From positions 1-47,583 of the forward strand of contig NZ_QDKQ01000003.1 of assembly GCF_003116815.1 (NCBI RefSeq): 47,583 bases of DNA, in the 5' to 3' direction. Position 1 is the first letter of the stretch. The number at the start of each line of letters is the position of its first letter. The notes beneath the pieces were generated by a model. It saw nothing but the letters and a program-made list of their open reading frames with translations, searched no databases and was not told where the DNA came from. A program made the translations under genes and the position numbers. The DNA is from Caulobacter endophyticus. Its GTDB lineage: Bacteria; Pseudomonadota; Alphaproteobacteria; Caulobacterales; Caulobacteraceae. Below are positions 25,274 through 33,480 of this stretch, piece after piece.

Positions 25274-26773
25274 ATGATCGATCGTCGCGTGATGATGCTG
25301 CTGGCCGGCGCCGGCCTGGCCGCGGGTCCCGCCTGGGCTCAGGATGGCGACGCGGCGCTGAAGACCCTGCTGGACGGCTTCGCCAGGGGCGCAACCGCCG
25401 CCGACAAGCTGAAGGCCCTGGCGGGCCTTGACCTCCAGACCCTGTCGCCCAAGGCCCGCCTCGACTACGACGCCGTCCGCATCGCGACTCAGGCCGAGGC
25501 CGAGCTGGTCCGTCGTTTCCCGTTCGGCGGCGGGATCGCCGGCCCCTACGTCGTCACAACCCGGTCCGGCGCCTGGCAGAAGGCGTCGGAGGCCTGGGGC
25601 GACGCCGCGCCGGCGATGGTCGCGCGTATCCAGGCCGAGACCGACCGGATCCTGAAGGACGCCGCCGCCGGCGTCATCCCGCCCGCCTTCCTGATCGATC
25701 GCCTGGACAAGGCCCTGGTCGAGGCGCGGTCGAAGTCCTCGCCGTCGGTGGGGGGCGCGCTGAACGGCCAGCGCAAGGCCCTCCTGGCCCTGAAGCCCCG
25801 CGCCGGGGCCGGCGCCGGAGTCGGCTTCAAGGATCGCGAGGCCTACTATGCCGCCGTTCTGAAGACCCAGCTGGGCGCGCCCCTGGCCCCGGCGCAGGCC
25901 CGCCGCCGGCTGGACGACGCCATCAGGAGCCTGCACGCCCGCGCTGACGTCCTGCTGAAGGCCCAGGGCCTGACCCAGGGCGGGGTGGGCCAGCGCCTGC
26001 GGGCGCTGATGGCCGACGAGCGGTATCTCTATTCCGACGACGACGCGGGCCGCGACCGCGCCGTCGCCGACATGGCGCCCTGGCTGGCCAAGGCCCGCGC
26101 CCGCTTGCCCCTGGCCTTTGGAAACCTGCCGGGCGCGGTCGACGCGGTGTCGGTGCGCCGCATGTCGCCCGCCGACGAGGCGATAGGGCGTCGAGGCTAT
26201 CGCGACTTGCCCTCCGCCGACGGGGCGAAGCCTGGCGCCTACTATGTCGACCTCAAGCGCATCGGCGACCGGCCCAGCTGGAGCCTGCCGGCCGTGGTGC
26301 ATCACGAGGTGCTGCCCGGCCACATGCTGCAGATCCCCAAGGAAGAGATGTCGGGCGCCCATCCCTACCGCTCGCGCGTGGCCTGTCCCGCGGCCATGGA
26401 GGGCTGGGCCGTCTATGCCGAGCACCTGGCCTGGGAGATGGGCGCCTTCGACGGCGAGCCCCTGGCCGAGATCGGCGGCCTCTATTGGATCCTGTTCCGC
26501 GCCGCTCGCGCCCGCATGGATATCGGCATCCACCTGGAAGGCTGGACGGCCGAGCAGGCCATGGCCTTCCTGGCGAAGGTGCAGGGCGCGCCGGTGATCT
26601 TCGCGCCGTTCGCCCAGGAGGTCGAACGCGCCGCCATCGCCCCGGGCGCGGCGGCGGGGCAGGGGATGTACTGGCTGGAGCTCTCTCGCCTGCGTCGCGC
26701 CTGGGGCGGAACCCTGCGCGAGTTCCACGGCCGCGTTCTGGATCGCGGGACGCTGCCGCTGGCGATGATCTGA
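25274..26773 (+). CDS. DUF885 metallopeptidase-like protein, 499 aa
   Basis: A secreted or periplasmic protein with a short signal (MIDRRVMMLLAGAGLAAGPAWA). A long helical body ends in the DUF885 core. His344-Glu345 and His350 in V-H-H-E-V-L-P-G-H (about 342-350) form the zinc-peptidase-like motif, followed by EGWAVYAEHLAWEMG. DUF885 proteins are related to M32/M3-like metallopeptidases; substrates are largely unknown. GGGAGG precedes the ATG by about six bases. An ACCGGT palindrome lies upstream. The family's usual length is 550-600, so this member is somewhat short in the N-terminal half. Confidence 0.85.
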   Translation: MIDRRVMMLLAGAGLAAGPAWAQDGDAALKTLLDGFARGATAADKLKALAGLDLQTLSPKARLDYDAVRIATQAEAELVRRFPFGGGIAGPYVVTTRSGAWQKASEAWGDAAPAMVARIQAETDRILKDAAAGVIPPAFLIDRLDKALVEARSKSSPSVGGALNGQRKALLALKPRAGAGAGVGFKDREAYYAAVLKTQLGAPLAPAQARRRLDDAIRSLHARADVLLKAQGLTQGGVGQRLRALMADERYLYSDDDAGRDRAVADMAPWLAKARARLPLAFGNLPGAVDAVSVRRMSPADEAIGRRGYRDLPSADGAKPGAYYVDLKRIGDRPSWSLPAVVHHEVLPGHMLQIPKEEMSGAHPYRSRVACPAAMEGWAVYAEHLAWEMGAFDGEPLAEIGGLYWILFRAARARMDIGIHLEGWTAEQAMAFLAKVQGAPVIFAPFAQEVERAAIAPGAAAGQGMYWLELSRLRRAWGGTLREFHGRVLDRGTLPLAMI

Positions 26774-26905
26774 TCCTCCCCCCGAAGGGGGAGGTGGCCC
26801 GGAGGGCCGGAGGGGGAAGTCTCCGCCGACGTGGGGGGCGCTGTTGGCTCACAAGACACATCCCCCTCCGTCGCTTCGCGACACCTCCCCCCTTCAGGGG
26901 GAGGA
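26774..26905. repeat. Mosaic intergenic repeat, copy A
   Basis: Starts TCCTCCCCCCGAAGGGGGAG, continues with a GGCCCGGAGGGCCGGAGGG palindromic block and a middle CGCTGTTGGCTCACAAG. It ends TTCGCGACACCTCCCCCC followed by TTCAGGGGGAGGA. The ends are inverted repeats (14 of 15 bases). Two more copies occur at 31596-31699 and, inverted, at 47256-47385. It lies between the convergent DUF885 and pectate lyase genes and can fold into a long hairpin. Confidence 0.85.
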
Positions 26906-26908
26906 TTT

Positions 26909-28546
26909 CTACGCCGCCCCGACGTACTTCAGCAGCGTGACCATGTTCTCGATATAGCTGCCGGTCGAAATGCCGATCTTCGGCTTGTCGGTCACATAGG
27001 GCGAGGTGTCGGACGCATCGCCCACGTGGGTGCGGCTGAAATCGCCGGGAGCCGGCGTCTTCGAGCCGTCGCCGATATAGGGATTGCTGGTCGCCTTCAG
27101 TTCGGTCGGCCACCAGCCGGCCTCGTTGAGCGCGGCGATCAGGCCGGCGGCCTTGTCCGGCGCGCCCGCCGTCGCGTCGCCCTTCACGGCGCCGACGTTC
27201 AGGTCGGATACCGAGACGTCCTTCAGCGTGTAGTATTTCGGCAGCGCCTGGCGACCGCCCTTCAGCGGCGAGTTCTTGCTGGCGACGTCCGGCGGGGTGG
27301 CCTTCAGGGTCTCCAGCCGCTTGCGCAGGGCCGGGATGTTGACGCTCCGGAACGAGGAATAGTGCGCCACCGTGTTCTCGGGGTTTCCGTCGACATAGTA
27401 GCGGCCGTTGACGACGTTGCTGCCGGTGCGGTGCACGAACAAGGGCTTGTTGCTGCCGATCTCGACGAAGGTCGGGAACTGGCGGCCCTTCTGGTGTTCG
27501 ACGGGAAGTCTGGTGGTCTCCAGCCAGTCCAGCGCCTCGCCAAGGCGCGCCAGGTACTTCGGATCGCCCGTCAGCTCGTAGAAGCCCATGCAGGCGGTGA
27601 TGTTGGCGGCCGTGGTGTGGGTGGCGAAGGCCTCGGGCTCGTAGGTGCGCGCGCCCGACGGCTTGAGGTCGGAGACCTTGTGCTGCAGGCCCCAGCCGGC
27701 CTGGGGCAGGGGCTGCTGGCAGGCGACGAAGCAGTCCATCGCCTTCCTCACCGCCGGCAGCACGCGCGGGTCGCCCAACGCCTGCCAGACCATGAGCAGG
27801 AACTCGATGTTCTCGCCGGCCACGTCGTCGTTGAAGGTGATGTAGCCGGTGTAGTCGGGACGGCCGTGGTGGTGGAACTCGTCCTTCAGCGGGAAGCGCT
27901 GGGGCCAGCCGCCGACCGGGTACTGGCTGTCGAGGACGAAGGCGATGGCCTTGTCCAGGGCGGGCTTGAACGCCGGGTCCTTCTTCTCGACATAGAGCCG
28001 CAGCAGGAACTGCGAGCTTTCGGCCGTGCCGGCGTCGTCGAAGGTGGCGTTGCCGTAGTAGTGCTGGAATTCCTCGAGCCGCCAGCCGTTCTTGCCGATG
28101 GTGTCGTACCACTTTCTGATCGACGGCTCGCCGGCGAGGTCGCCCAGATAGTTCCAGCCGCCGGCCGGGTGCTGGATACTGATCAGGGCGCCGGCCACCT
28201 GCTTGGCGGCCTCGTAGTAATATTCGTCGCCGGTGGCGTGATAGGCGTCGAGGAACAGATGCCCCATGGTCGCCGTGCCGGGCGGCTGCACCCAGATCAT
28301 CGTCGGATAGGCTTCCATCTCGCCCCAGCGGCGCGAAAAGTCGGGCAGGTAGCTCCAGACGTAGCCGCCCTGGTAGGCGACCTTCTCGACCATAAAGGTG
28401 GTGGCCCGCTTCATCGTCGCCAGCGCCGCTTCCCTACTCGGGGCCTCGGCCGCCAGGGCCTTGAAGGGCGCCAGGCCCGCCGAGGCGGCGAGGGCGGCCG
28501 CGGTGGTCGCCAGCAGGCGGCGGCGGGAAAGGGGGCTGAGCGGCAT
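26909..28546 (-). CDS. Pectate lyase, PL10 family, 545 aa
   Basis: Cleaves polygalacturonate by beta-elimination. A twin-arginine-like signal (SRRRLLATTAAALAASAG) directs export. The catalytic domain shows FDDAGTAESSQFLLRL (about 169-184), YPVGGWPQRFPL (209-220) and YITFNDDVAGENIEFL (235-250), the signature of PL10 alpha/alpha toroid lyases. Calcium-dependent activity is expected for the family. The C-terminal part carries a segment with YIGDGSKTPAPGDFSRTH found in longer PL10 proteins. ATG 28546 has GGAG about 11 bases ahead. An ACCGGTGTCATG motif lies about 180 bases upstream and is shared with the LamG-like giant. Confidence 0.88.
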   Translation of the reverse strand: MPLSPLSRRRLLATTAAALAASAGLAPFKALAAEAPSREAALATMKRATTFMVEKVAYQGGYVWSYLPDFSRRWGEMEAYPTMIWVQPPGTATMGHLFLDAYHATGDEYYYEAAKQVAGALISIQHPAGGWNYLGDLAGEPSIRKWYDTIGKNGWRLEEFQHYYGNATFDDAGTAESSQFLLRLYVEKKDPAFKPALDKAIAFVLDSQYPVGGWPQRFPLKDEFHHHGRPDYTGYITFNDDVAGENIEFLLMVWQALGDPRVLPAVRKAMDCFVACQQPLPQAGWGLQHKVSDLKPSGARTYEPEAFATHTTAANITACMGFYELTGDPKYLARLGEALDWLETTRLPVEHQKGRQFPTFVEIGSNKPLFVHRTGSNVVNGRYYVDGNPENTVAHYSSFRSVNIPALRKRLETLKATPPDVASKNSPLKGGRQALPKYYTLKDVSVSDLNVGAVKGDATAGAPDKAAGLIAALNEAGWWPTELKATSNPYIGDGSKTPAPGDFSRTHVGDASDTSPYVTDKPKIGISTGSYIENMVTLLKYVGAA

Positions 28547-28718
28547 CGACGCGATAACTCCAGAGCGGGCGGGCGCGACGCGGGGACGCAGGCGGCAGGG
28601 TCCGGAGGCTGGTCGCGCGCCTGTTCCCAAGCTGCGCCTTGGTTTCCTTCCCCGTCGAGGCCGAGAGGCCTCGAATCCTTGCCGCCGTTGGCCCAGCGCG
28701 TGTTTGAACGACACAATG

Positions 28719-28733
28719 TCCACCGGTGTCATG
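28719..28733 (-). promoter_or_regulatory. ACCGGT operator-like motif upstream of the pectate lyase
   Basis: On the minus strand it reads GCATGACACCGGTGGACATT (28714-28733). The 12-base CATGACACCGGT is identical to the one upstream of the 1267-residue LamG-like protein gene, in the same orientation relative to the gene. A LacI/GalR-type operator is the likeliest meaning. The right half (GGACAT) is an imperfect mirror. Confidence 0.5.
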
Positions 28734-28884
28734 CTTGGCAAGCGTCCCCTTGGCGAACCGCGTCGAAAATTCCCGTGACGCGTGTGCGACAGGCCGCCGC
28801 GTTGTCTCGGAAGGCGAAATCCAACAAATGGCGATCATCGGTTCATGAGGCGACGCCGCCGCGCCGGATGGCAGCGGGCGACGC

Positions 28885-28940
28885 CGTCCTGTTGGGGAAC
28901 AGGACGACACCCCCGGGTCCACAGGACCCGGGGGTGTTTT
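28885..28940 (+). terminator. Tandem hairpins ending in a T-run, with no gene in front
   Basis: Two adjacent stems: CGTCCTGTT / AACAGGACG with a GGGG loop (28885-28906), then the 14-bp ACACCCCCGGGTCC / GGACCCGGGGGTGT with an ACA loop (28907-28937) followed by TTT. The second has all features of an intrinsic terminator for a plus-strand transcript, but no plus-strand protein gene precedes it within 2 kb. It may end a small RNA that starts within about 28740-28860, or be a leader attenuator for the small gene at 29048. Confidence 0.7.
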
Positions 28941-29047
28941 CATATGTGCCACTGCACGTAACCGGCTGAGAGCGTTAACAAATCCCTTCTACCTGCGTCG
29001 CGCGGTCGCATGGAGAACGACGTTCATTCGCAGTAAAGAATCAAACC

Positions 29048-29227
29048 ATGCCGAGCCAAAACGATCATCTCAGGGAAGCCGAACGGCTGGAGCGTCAGGC
29101 CGAGATCGCCGACAGCGCCCACGCCCGCGAAGCCCTTCGCCGCATGGCCCAGACCTCGCGGATCACCGCGGCCATGGTCGGGCTTATGGAGGCATGCGCC
29201 GAGGACGCCCCCGCCGGCTCCTGCTGA
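29048..29227 (+). CDS. Small helical protein, 59 aa (possibly interrupted gene)
   Basis: A charged, alpha-helical peptide: MPSQNDHLREAERLERQAEI followed by ADSAHAREALRRMAQTSRI. Third positions are GC-rich. The stop is TGA after GSC, yet the same frame keeps a strong coding signature past the stop (GGAAQAFLKAVAAS, all third positions G or C) up to about 29270. The coding signal then moves to another frame and runs to 29433. Either this is a real short protein or the front part of a gene split by a nonsense change and a frameshift. No family recognised. Confidence 0.55.
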   Translation: MPSQNDHLREAERLERQAEIADSAHAREALRRMAQTSRITAAMVGLMEACAEDAPAGSC

Positions 29228-29280
29228 GGCGGCGCCGCCCAGGCGTTCCTGAAGGCCGTCGCGGCCTCGCGCAGGACCTC

Positions 29281-29433
29281 ATGGACGATGGCGTTCTGGC
29301 GAGCGCCGGCGCCCACTTCCTTAGCGTGCTGGAAGCCAGCCAGGACTGCATCCGCGCCCTGGCCAGCGAACTGGAGGGCGAGGTTTTCGCCCCGGCGCCG
29401 GCGCTTGCGTCGGCAACCTCCGCCCTGCTGTGA
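29281..29433 (+). CDS. Second small reading frame, 50 aa (possible 3' part of the split gene)
   Basis: Reads MDDGVLASAGAHFLSVLEAS and continues QDCIRALASELEGEVF before an Ala/Pro-rich end. Third-position GC is high, and AGGA lies about four bases before the ATG, so it could be translated on its own. It may instead be the C-terminal piece of the 29048 gene in a shifted frame. It lies 61 bases ahead of the class A PBP. Confidence 0.4.
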   Translation: MDDGVLASAGAHFLSVLEASQDCIRALASELEGEVFAPAPALASATSALL

Positions 29434-29494
29434 CGCTTTCCTGCCGCAAGTCCTTGCCATTCAGGGGCGGGCTGAAACGGGAAACGGGGGCCAC

Positions 29495-31441
29495 TTGGCC
29501 GATTTTGACTGGCGAGCCTGGACAGTGAAGGCCCGGCATGCGGCGCTGGCCGCAGCCGCCTTCGTCGCTGCGAGGGCGCGTGGAACCGTCGCCTTCGTCC
29601 GCCGCCATCCGCGCTGGATGGGCTTTTTCGGCCTCGTGTTCGCCGCCCTGCTGGCCGCCTTCGTCTGGATCGGCGTCAGCCTGCCGCTGTCGCGCTCGCT
29701 GGAGCCGCTGGACAGCCCGGCTGTCGTGCTGCTGGACGCCCAGGGCAAGCCCTTCGCCCGGCGCGGGGCCTACAAGGAGGCGCCCGTCGTGGTCGCCGAC
29801 CTGCCGGCCTATGTGCCCAACGCCTTCATCGCCGTCGAGGACCGGCGCTTCCGCCGCCACTTCGGCCTGGATCTCTGGGGCATGGGCCGGGCGGCGGCGG
29901 TGAACATCAAGGCCGGCAAGGCCCGCGAGGGCGCCAGCACCATCACCCAGCAGCTGGCCAAGAACGCCTTCCTCAGCAACGAGCGCACCCTTCGCCGCAA
30001 GGCTCAGGAGGCGGTGATCGCCGTGTGGCTGGAACTGCGGCTGTCGAAGGACGAGATCCTCGCCCGCTATCTCTCCAGCATCTATTTCGGCGACGGGGTC
30101 TATGGCCTGGGCGCGGCCTCGCGGCACTATTTCGGCCGCCCGCCCGAGAAGCTGACCCTGGGCCAGGCGGCGATCCTGGCCGGCATGGTCAACGCCCCCA
30201 GCCGCCTGGACCCGGTCGACAACCCCAAGGCTACGCAGGCTCGCGCCAACCAGGTGCTGGCGGACATGGTCGAGGTCAAGTTCATCACCCCCGAGCAGGC
30301 CCAGAACGCCCGCGGCGCCCGCGCCCGGGCCACGCGCGCCAGCCTGCCGGTCGGCGGCTACTTCGCCGACTGGGTCTCGCCCCAGATCGCCGACGCCTTC
30401 GAGACCGCCCGCTACGGCGAGGTGCGCGTGCCCACCACCCTGGACGGCCGCCTGCAGCGCCGCGCCGAACAGGCGGTCAACAGCGCCTTGGCCAAGTCGG
30501 GAGCCCGGCTGAAGGCGGGGCAGGCGGCCCTGGTCGCCATGCGTCCCGACGGCAAGGTGGTGGCGATGGTCGGGGGGCGCTCCTACGCCAAGAGCCAGTT
30601 CAACCGCGCCGTCCAGGCCAAGCGCCAGCCGGGCAGCGCCTTCAAGCTGTTCGTCTACCTGGCCGCCCTGCGCGACGGGGCGCGGCCCGACATGCGGGTG
30701 GTCGGCGATCCCGTCACCATCAACGGCTGGACGCCCAAGAACTACGAGGGCGGGGCGGGGACGGACCTGACCCTGCGGGACGCCTTCGCCCAGTCCAACA
30801 ACGTGATCGCCGCCCGCATCTGGCAGACGGCGGGCGGCGAGGCGGTGGTGCAGGCCGCCCGTGATCTGGGGATCGTCTCGCCGCTGAAGGCCACGGACGC
30901 CAGCCTGTCTCTGGGCGCGGCCGAGACCACCCTGCTGGAGCTGACCTCCGCCTACGCCGCCGTCGCCTCGGGCCACATGCCGGTCGCGCCCTACGGGCGT
31001 CCGCGCAAGGACGGCGAGGCTGCTGCGCCCAGCCGCCAGCTCGACACCGCCCAGCGCGCCGCCCTGTACGAACTGCTTGGCGCGGTGGTCGAGGAGGGCA
31101 CGGGCCGCGCGGCCCGCACCGGCCAGCTCACCTACGGCAAGACCGGCACCACCCAGGAGCACCGCGACGCCGTCTTCGTCGGCTTCACCGGCGACCTGGT
31201 GGTGGGCGTGTGGGTCGGCAACGACGACCATTCGCCGATGAACGGCGTCACCGGCGGCGGCCTGCCCGCCCAGATCTGGCGCGACTTTGTCGGCCAGGGG
31301 CTGAAAGCCGGCCTGATCGCCCGCGACCGCGCCCCGGTTCCCCGCGTGCAGCCGCCGTCCGAGGAAGAGGGACTGGAGCGCGAGCTGGAACAGGACCTTG
31401 GCGGCATTCCGCGCTGGCTGCGGCGGATCTTCGGGGGGTGA
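29495..31441 (+). CDS. Class A penicillin-binding protein (PBP1A/1C-like), 648 aa
   Basis: A bifunctional murein polymerase. One N-terminal membrane helix spans about 42-63. The glycosyltransferase GT51 domain has catalytic Glu115 in AVEDRRFRRHFG and GASTITQQLAKN. The transpeptidase domain has Ser381-A-F-Lys384, Ser434-N-Asn436 and Lys549-Thr-Gly. All three active-site motifs of the penicillin-sensitive domain are intact. The best start is TTG 29495, with GGGGG five bases ahead (a GTG at 29525 is the alternative); a longer frame reaching 29288 contains non-family, Arg/Pro-rich sequence. At about 650 residues it is shorter than classical PBP1A, lacking the large OB insertion. An acidic/basic tail ends in RWLRRIFGG. 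Confidence 0.92.
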   Translation: MADFDWRAWTVKARHAALAAAAFVAARARGTVAFVRRHPRWMGFFGLVFAALLAAFVWIGVSLPLSRSLEPLDSPAVVLLDAQGKPFARRGAYKEAPVVVADLPAYVPNAFIAVEDRRFRRHFGLDLWGMGRAAAVNIKAGKAREGASTITQQLAKNAFLSNERTLRRKAQEAVIAVWLELRLSKDEILARYLSSIYFGDGVYGLGAASRHYFGRPPEKLTLGQAAILAGMVNAPSRLDPVDNPKATQARANQVLADMVEVKFITPEQAQNARGARARATRASLPVGGYFADWVSPQIADAFETARYGEVRVPTTLDGRLQRRAEQAVNSALAKSGARLKAGQAALVAMRPDGKVVAMVGGRSYAKSQFNRAVQAKRQPGSAFKLFVYLAALRDGARPDMRVVGDPVTINGWTPKNYEGGAGTDLTLRDAFAQSNNVIAARIWQTAGGEAVVQAARDLGIVSPLKATDASLSLGAAETTLLELTSAYAAVASGHMPVAPYGRPRKDGEAAAPSRQLDTAQRAALYELLGAVVEEGTGRAARTGQLTYGKTGTTQEHRDAVFVGFTGDLVVGVWVGNDDHSPMNGVTGGGLPAQIWRDFVGQGLKAGLIARDRAPVPRVQPPSEEEGLERELEQDLGGIPRWLRRIFGG

Positions 31442-31472
31442 TGAAGCGGTGGACGCGAGGTTGTCCCACATC

Positions 31473-31572
31473 CCGTAAAATCCCCGCGAAAGCGGGGACC
31501 CAGGCTTTTTCTGCTCCCCAAGGCGCTCGACGATAAAACACCTGGGTCCCCGCTTTCGCGGGGATTTTACGG
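31473..31572. repeat. 32-base perfect inverted repeat, REP-like
   Basis: Arms at 31473-31504 and 31541-31572 are perfect reverse complements, and each holds its own CCCCGCGAAAGCGGGG hairpin. The 36-base centre includes a T-run and CTCCCCAAGGCGCTCGACGA. It lies 31 bases after the PBP stop. The TGGGTCCCCGCTTTCGCGGGG unit is a dispersed element known to me from Caulobacterales and sphingomonads. It could end transcription in both directions. Confidence 0.85.
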
Positions 31573-31595
31573 AGTTGCGGTGCGCTCTTCCAGAC

Positions 31596-31699
31596 CCTCC
31601 CCCCGAAGGGGGAAGTGTCCGCTGACGTCGAGGCGGGCGCCGGCTCACAAGCTGCTTCCCCCTCAGTCGCTCCGCGACAGCTCCCCCTTCAGGGGGAGC
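31596..31699. repeat. Mosaic intergenic repeat, copy B (short form)
   Basis: Same family as 26774-26905: begins CCTCCCCCCGAAGGGGGAAG, has the middle CGCCGGCTCACAAG, and ends CGACAGCTCCCCCTTCAGGG. It lacks the internal GGTGGCCCGGAGGGCCGGAG block present in the other two copies. Its end lies four bases from the racemase-family stop codon. Confidence 0.85.
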
Positions 31700-31702
31700 A
31701 TC

Positions 31703-32365
31703 TCAGCGACAAACCTCCACGCACTTCCGCGCCAGCGCCTGCGTCGCATCCACGAACGGCACGGTCAGGTCCGCCTGGCCCATCACCAGCGGCACCTCGG
31801 TGCAGCCCGCCACCACCGCCTGCGCGCCCAGCCCGATCAGCCGGTGCGCCAGGGCCGCCATGGTCTCGCGCGAGGCCGCCGACAGGTCGCCGCGCTTGAT
31901 GCGGTAGAGCAGGGCCATGAACTCGACCTGCTCGTGGTCGCCCAGGGTGATGGCCTCGAGCCCCAGGTGGGCGAGCCGGTCGCGATAGATAGCAAGCCCG
32001 CCGGCCGTGCCCAGCACGCCGATGCGCGTCGCACCGTCGATACGGGCGGCCTCGACCGCCGCCTGCGGAAGGTCGATCAGCGGCAGGCCGCTGGACTTCA
32101 CCTCGCCGGCGAAGGCGTGGGCGGTGTTGCAGGCGATGGCCAGCACCTGGGCCCCTGCATCGCGCAGCCCGGCGGCCATGGCCGCCAGCACCGGGCCGGC
32201 CGCGTCGCCCTCGGTGTTGCGGTCGGGAATCTTGGGATTGATGTCGACCAGCACCCGGATGTGGTCCTGCTCGCGCACCACGGGCGTGGCGGCCTGCAGC
32301 TTGGCCAGGAAGTCGAGGGTGGCGGCCGGACCCATGCCGCCCAGCACGCCGAGAACCTTGCTCAT
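31703..32365 (-). CDS. Aspartate/glutamate racemase family protein, 220 aa
   Basis: A PLP-independent amino-acid racemase of the YgeA/aspartate-racemase type. The two catalytic cysteines are Cys79 in IACNTAH and Cys188 in AGCTEVPL, each contributed by one half of the pseudo-symmetric fold. The start MSKVLGVLGGMGPAATLDF is typical. It would interconvert L- and D-aspartate, glutamate or a related amino acid; the substrate is not fixed by sequence. It lies 47 bases downstream of dcyD on the same strand, so both act on D-amino acids in one unit. It is cytosolic. Confidence 0.9.
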   Translation of the reverse strand: MSKVLGVLGGMGPAATLDFLAKLQAATPVVREQDHIRVLVDINPKIPDRNTEGDAAGPVLAAMAAGLRDAGAQVLAIACNTAHAFAGEVKSSGLPLIDLPQAAVEAARIDGATRIGVLGTAGGLAIYRDRLAHLGLEAITLGDHEQVEFMALLYRIKRGDLSAASRETMAALAHRLIGLGAQAVVAGCTEVPLVMGQADLTVPFVDATQALARKCVEVCR

Positions 32366-32412
32366 CGGGTATCTCCTGGCCAGCGCCTTGCGTGGTCCAC
32401 GTCTTCGGTTCC

Positions 32413-33414
32413 TCAGCCCAGGGCCGGCTCCAGCACCGACTGGTAGCCGAACAGACCCTGCGCGCCGCCGGTATGCAGGAACACCACCCGCTGATTCTTG
32501 AACGTTCCCTTGCGGGCCTGGTCGATCAGGCCCTTCATCGCCTTGCCCGAATAGACCGGATCCAGCAGCAGGCCCTCGGTGCGGGCCGCCAGCGCCAGGG
32601 CGTCGATCACGCCCTGGTCGACCAGGCCGTAGCCTTCGCCCACATAGTCGCAGTCGGCCACGACGGCCTCACGCCTGACCCGGCCCGCGGCGCCGATCGT
32701 CTCGGCGGTGGCGACGGCGAGGTTGAAGACGTTCTCCTCCTGCCTGGCCCTGGGCGCGCGCACGCCGAAGCCGAGGATCGGCACGTCCACCGACAGGGCC
32801 GCGAAGCCGGCCACGAGGCCCGCATGGGTGCCGGCGCTGCCGGTGGCGGTGACCAGGCGGTCGATCTTCAGGTCCAGGCTGTCGGCCTGCACCATCAGCT
32901 CGCGGGCGCAGTCGACATACCCCAGGGCGCCCACCGTGTTGGAGCCGCCGCCGGGGATCACATAGGGCTTGCCGCCGCGACGGCGGACGATCTCGGCGCT
33001 GGCTTCCAGCTCTTGGTTCATGTCGGTCCCGGCGGGCGTGAAGCGGATCGACGCCCCCATCAGCCGGTCGAGCAGCACATTGCCGTTACCCATGTAGTCG
33101 CTGGCCTTGGAGCCGGTGCGCTCTTCCAGGATCACTTCGGTCGCAAGGCCGTAGCGTGCGCCCGCCGCGATCGTCTGGCGCACGTGGTTGGACTGCACCG
33201 CGCCTTGGGTCACCAGCGTGTCGGCGCCCAGCGCCAGGGCCTCGCCGAGCAGGAATTCCAGCTTGCGGGTCTTGTTGCCGCCGCCAGCCAGGCCCGTGCA
33301 GTCGTCGCGCTTGACCCAGAGATCGATCCCCAGCTCAGCGCCTAGCCTGGGCAACGGCTCCAGCGGCGTCGGCAGGTGAGCGAAGCGGGCGCGGGGAAAG
33401 CGGGCCAGGTGCAT
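32413..33414 (-). CDS. dcyD: D-cysteine desulfhydrase
   Basis: A 333-residue PLP enzyme of the ACC deaminase/D-cysteine desulfhydrase family. It splits D-cysteine into pyruvate, sulfide and ammonia. KRDDCTGLAGGGNKTRKLEF holds Lys48, the PLP lysine; QSNHVRQTIAAGA binds the substrate carboxylate, and TGSAGTHAG holds the cofactor phosphate. GGAG lies eight bases before the ATG at 33414, and the longer frame ahead of it is Arg/Pro-rich noise. It is first in a likely two-gene unit with the racemase-family gene. The product name is by strong motif match; ACC deaminase is less likely given the DcyD-like glycine-rich stretch. Confidence 0.88.
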   Translation of the reverse strand: MHLARFPRARFAHLPTPLEPLPRLGAELGIDLWVKRDDCTGLAGGGNKTRKLEFLLGEALALGADTLVTQGAVQSNHVRQTIAAGARYGLATEVILEERTGSKASDYMGNGNVLLDRLMGASIRFTPAGTDMNQELEASAEIVRRRGGKPYVIPGGGSNTVGALGYVDCARELMVQADSLDLKIDRLVTATGSAGTHAGLVAGFAALSVDVPILGFGVRAPRARQEENVFNLAVATAETIGAAGRVRREAVVADCDYVGEGYGLVDQGVIDALALAARTEGLLLDPVYSGKAMKGLIDQARKGTFKNQRVVFLHTGGAQGLFGYQSVLEPALG

Positions 33415-33480
33415 GCGGGTACTCCGATCCGGACGTCTGGAGATAGGCCGCCCCGCGCGGGCTGGCAAAGCGTTTCGGCG

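Noticed and set aside
28860..28885. GCCGGATGGCAGCGGG resembling the SRP RNA motif
   Set aside because: The conserved GGTCAGG part and the flanking SRP helices are absent.
28970..28985. GTTAAC as a CtrA half-site
   Set aside because: There is no second TTAA at the required seven-base spacing.
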